Shown: positions 13,476 to 14,718 of the stretch, in pieces
How positions within the stretch are numbered: position 1 is the stretch's first letter
How the letters are laid out: the number at the start of each line of letters is the position of its first letter
DNA from: an uncultured Ruminococcus sp.
GTDB taxonomy: Bacteria > Bacillota > Clostridia > Oscillospirales > Ruminococcaceae
Length of the DNA stretch: 14,718 bases
Direction of reading: 5' to 3'
NCBI GenBank assembly: GCA_902796865.1
Contig: CADBQZ010000077.1
Coordinates: forward strand, 1-14,718
Position numbers and translations under genes: made by a program
The notes under the pieces: model-generated
Database searches by the model: none
What the model saw: the letters and a program-made list of their open reading frames with translations, nothing else
What the model was told of the DNA's origin: nothing

Positions 13476-14718
13476 TTATTCAAATCTTACCTTTATTGCA
13501 TTTGCGTGAGCTGTAAGTCCTTCTCTTTCAGCTATGAGAACGATGTCATCCTTAGCCTCACTCAGCGCCTGCTCGGTATAATAAATATAGCTCGAACGCT
13601 TTACAAAGCTTGATACCGAAAGCGGCGAGAAAAATCTTGCTGTACCGCTGGTCGGAAGGACATGATTAGGTCCGGCATAGTAATCACCAAGCGGCTCGGA
13701 AGCATAGTTTCCAAGGAATACAGAACCTGCATTGTCAAGCTTTCCTATATACTCTGTCGGATTTTTCATAAGCACTTCAAGATGCTCCGGTGCAATCGCA
13801 TTTGCAAGCTCGACTGCACAATGCGGACAATCACAGATTATTATCATTCCGTGATCTGTAAGAGATGTCTCTATTATATCTTTTCTTGAAAGATACTGCA
13901 TCTGTCTTTCTATCTCTGATATAGTCTTATCAGCTATCTCTTCAGAAGTCGTAAGAAGAATAGACGATGCAAGCTTGTCATGTTCAGCCTGCGACATAAG
14001 ATCAGCAGCGATAAATTTAGGATCAGCCGTTTCATCTGCCATAACAAGTATCTCACTCGGACCTGCTATCATATCAATATCCACCTGTCCGTAGAGAAGC
14101 TTCTTAGCCGTCGCAACATAGATATTTCCCGGACCTACGATCTTGTCTACCTTAGGTATGGATTCCGTACCATATGCAAGTGCAGCGACTGCCTGAGCGC
14201 CGCCTGTCAAAAATACTCTGTCAACGCCGCATACTGCTGCTGCAACAAGTATATCCTTATTAGGTGTTCCGTCTTTTAAAGGCGGTGTTACCATTATTAC
14301 TTCTTTTACGCCGGCGATCTTTGCAGGTACAGCGTTCATTATAACGCTTGAAGGATAAGCAGCTGTACCGCCAGGTACATAAAGTCCGACTCTTTCAAGT
14401 CCTCTTACTCTCTGACCGAGCATGACACCGTTGTCCTTAGTCATAGTAAAACCGTGTTCTCTCTGGTGATTGTGGAACTCAGCCACATTTTCCATTGAAT
14501 CCAGAAGTGCATTTACAAAATCTTCATCTGCTTCATCAAGAGCATCATTTATAACATCCTGCGGAACTTCATAATACTCAGGCAGGCTTCCGTCAAATTT
14601 AAGTGTATAATCATTTACAGCTTTGTCACCGTTTTCCTTGACATTTTCGATTATCTCATTTACTACCTGCTCGACTTTCTTATTAGTCTCTCCGCTTCTC
14701 TTTTTTAAATTTTCAAGA
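13476..14718 (-). CDS. hisD: Histidinol dehydrogenase (HisD), 5' end beyond the window
   Basis: The frame is open from the stop at 13476 to the edge of the window (413 residues), so the Met at 14493-14495 is internal. Upstream codons continue a typical HisD N-terminus (KKRSGETNKKVEQVVNEIIE, then a GDKAVNDYTLKFDG motif). About 10-20 residues are probably missing. The enzyme oxidises histidinol to histidine in two NAD+-dependent steps with a catalytic zinc. The zinc and catalytic motifs are present: LMSQAEHDKLA (Gln and His ligands), APEHLE (Glu/His bases), GDYYAGPNHVLPT and the C-terminal GLTAHANAIKVR (His ligand). It is the first visible gene of the histidine operon; hisG/hisZ and the promoter would lie beyond the right edge. 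Confidence 0.95.
   Translation of the reverse strand, partial: LENLKKRSGETNKKVEQVVNEIIENVKENGDKAVNDYTLKFDGSLPEYYEVPQDVINDALDEADEDFVNALLDSMENVAEFHNHQREHGFTMTKDNGVMLGQRVRGLERVGLYVPGGTAAYPSSVIMNAVPAKIAGVKEVIMVTPPLKDGTPNKDILVAAAVCGVDRVFLTGGAQAVAALAYGTESIPKVDKIVGPGNIYVATAKKLLYGQVDIDMIAGPSEILVMADETADPKFIAADLMSQAEHDKLASSILLTTSEEIADKTISEIERQMQYLSRKDIIETSLTDHGMIIICDCPHCAVELANAIAPEHLEVLMKNPTEYIGKLDNAGSVFLGNYASEPLGDYYAGPNHVLPTSGTARFFSPLSVSSFVKRSSYIYYTEQALSEAKDDIVLIAEREGLTAHANAIKVRFE

Noticed and set aside
14493..14495. Internal Met taken as the hisD start
   Set aside because: The same frame stays open to the window edge and encodes the conserved HisD N-terminal region, so the true start is outside.

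Overview
The window looks like chromosomal DNA of a Gram-positive anaerobe of the Ruminococcus / Oscillospiraceae type. The signs are a secreted protein with a type I dockerin (the cellulosome plug-in module), OadG/OadB-type sodium-pump decarboxylase subunits, strong AGGAGG-like ribosome binding sites, a moderately AT-rich composition and a compact clostridial-order histidine operon. I see no mobile element, CRISPR array, tRNA or rRNA. The species assignment is inference.

Left half, plus strand. (1) The last 43 codons of an MscS-type mechanosensitive channel overlap by ATGA with a membrane-anchored calcineurin-like phosphoesterase (130-987) whose second metal site has two ligand changes. (2) A consensus promoter and a long leader hairpin precede oadG and oadB, the membrane subunits of a biotin-dependent Na+-translocating decarboxylase; no carboxyltransferase or biotin-carrier gene is present. 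This unit ends at a 15-bp-stem terminator. (3) A small nitroreductase-family flavoprotein follows. (4) A promoter then drives a 414-residue protein made almost entirely of MORN repeats: 15 exact 23-residue units plus a partial sixteenth. It ends at a terminator shared with the converging minus-strand gene.

Middle, minus strand. An 854-residue secreted protein (8747-6183) has a signal peptide, BspA-like leucine-rich segments, a Big2-like Ig domain, a long Thr/Ser-rich linker, a dockerin and an unassigned 96-residue C-terminal domain. It has its own consensus promoter and a leader of about 150 nt. Downstream, after a hairpin, lies a DUF1015-family gene (6121-4865).

Right third, minus strand. 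An uninterrupted histidine operon runs hisD (5' end cut off by the window)-hisC-hisB-hisH-hisA-hisF-hisI-hisE. Spacings run from a 4-nt overlap to 15 nt. It covers the pathway from phosphoribosyl-ATP onward except for histidinol-phosphate phosphatase. hisG (and hisZ if present) and the phosphatase are not in view.

Most of the window is ordinary. The points I find most worth checking are the paired acidic substitutions in the phosphoesterase metal site, the strict Trp/Phe alternation and triplet duplication in the MORN protein, the internal dockerin followed by an unassigned domain, and the two gene leaders with conspicuous secondary structure.
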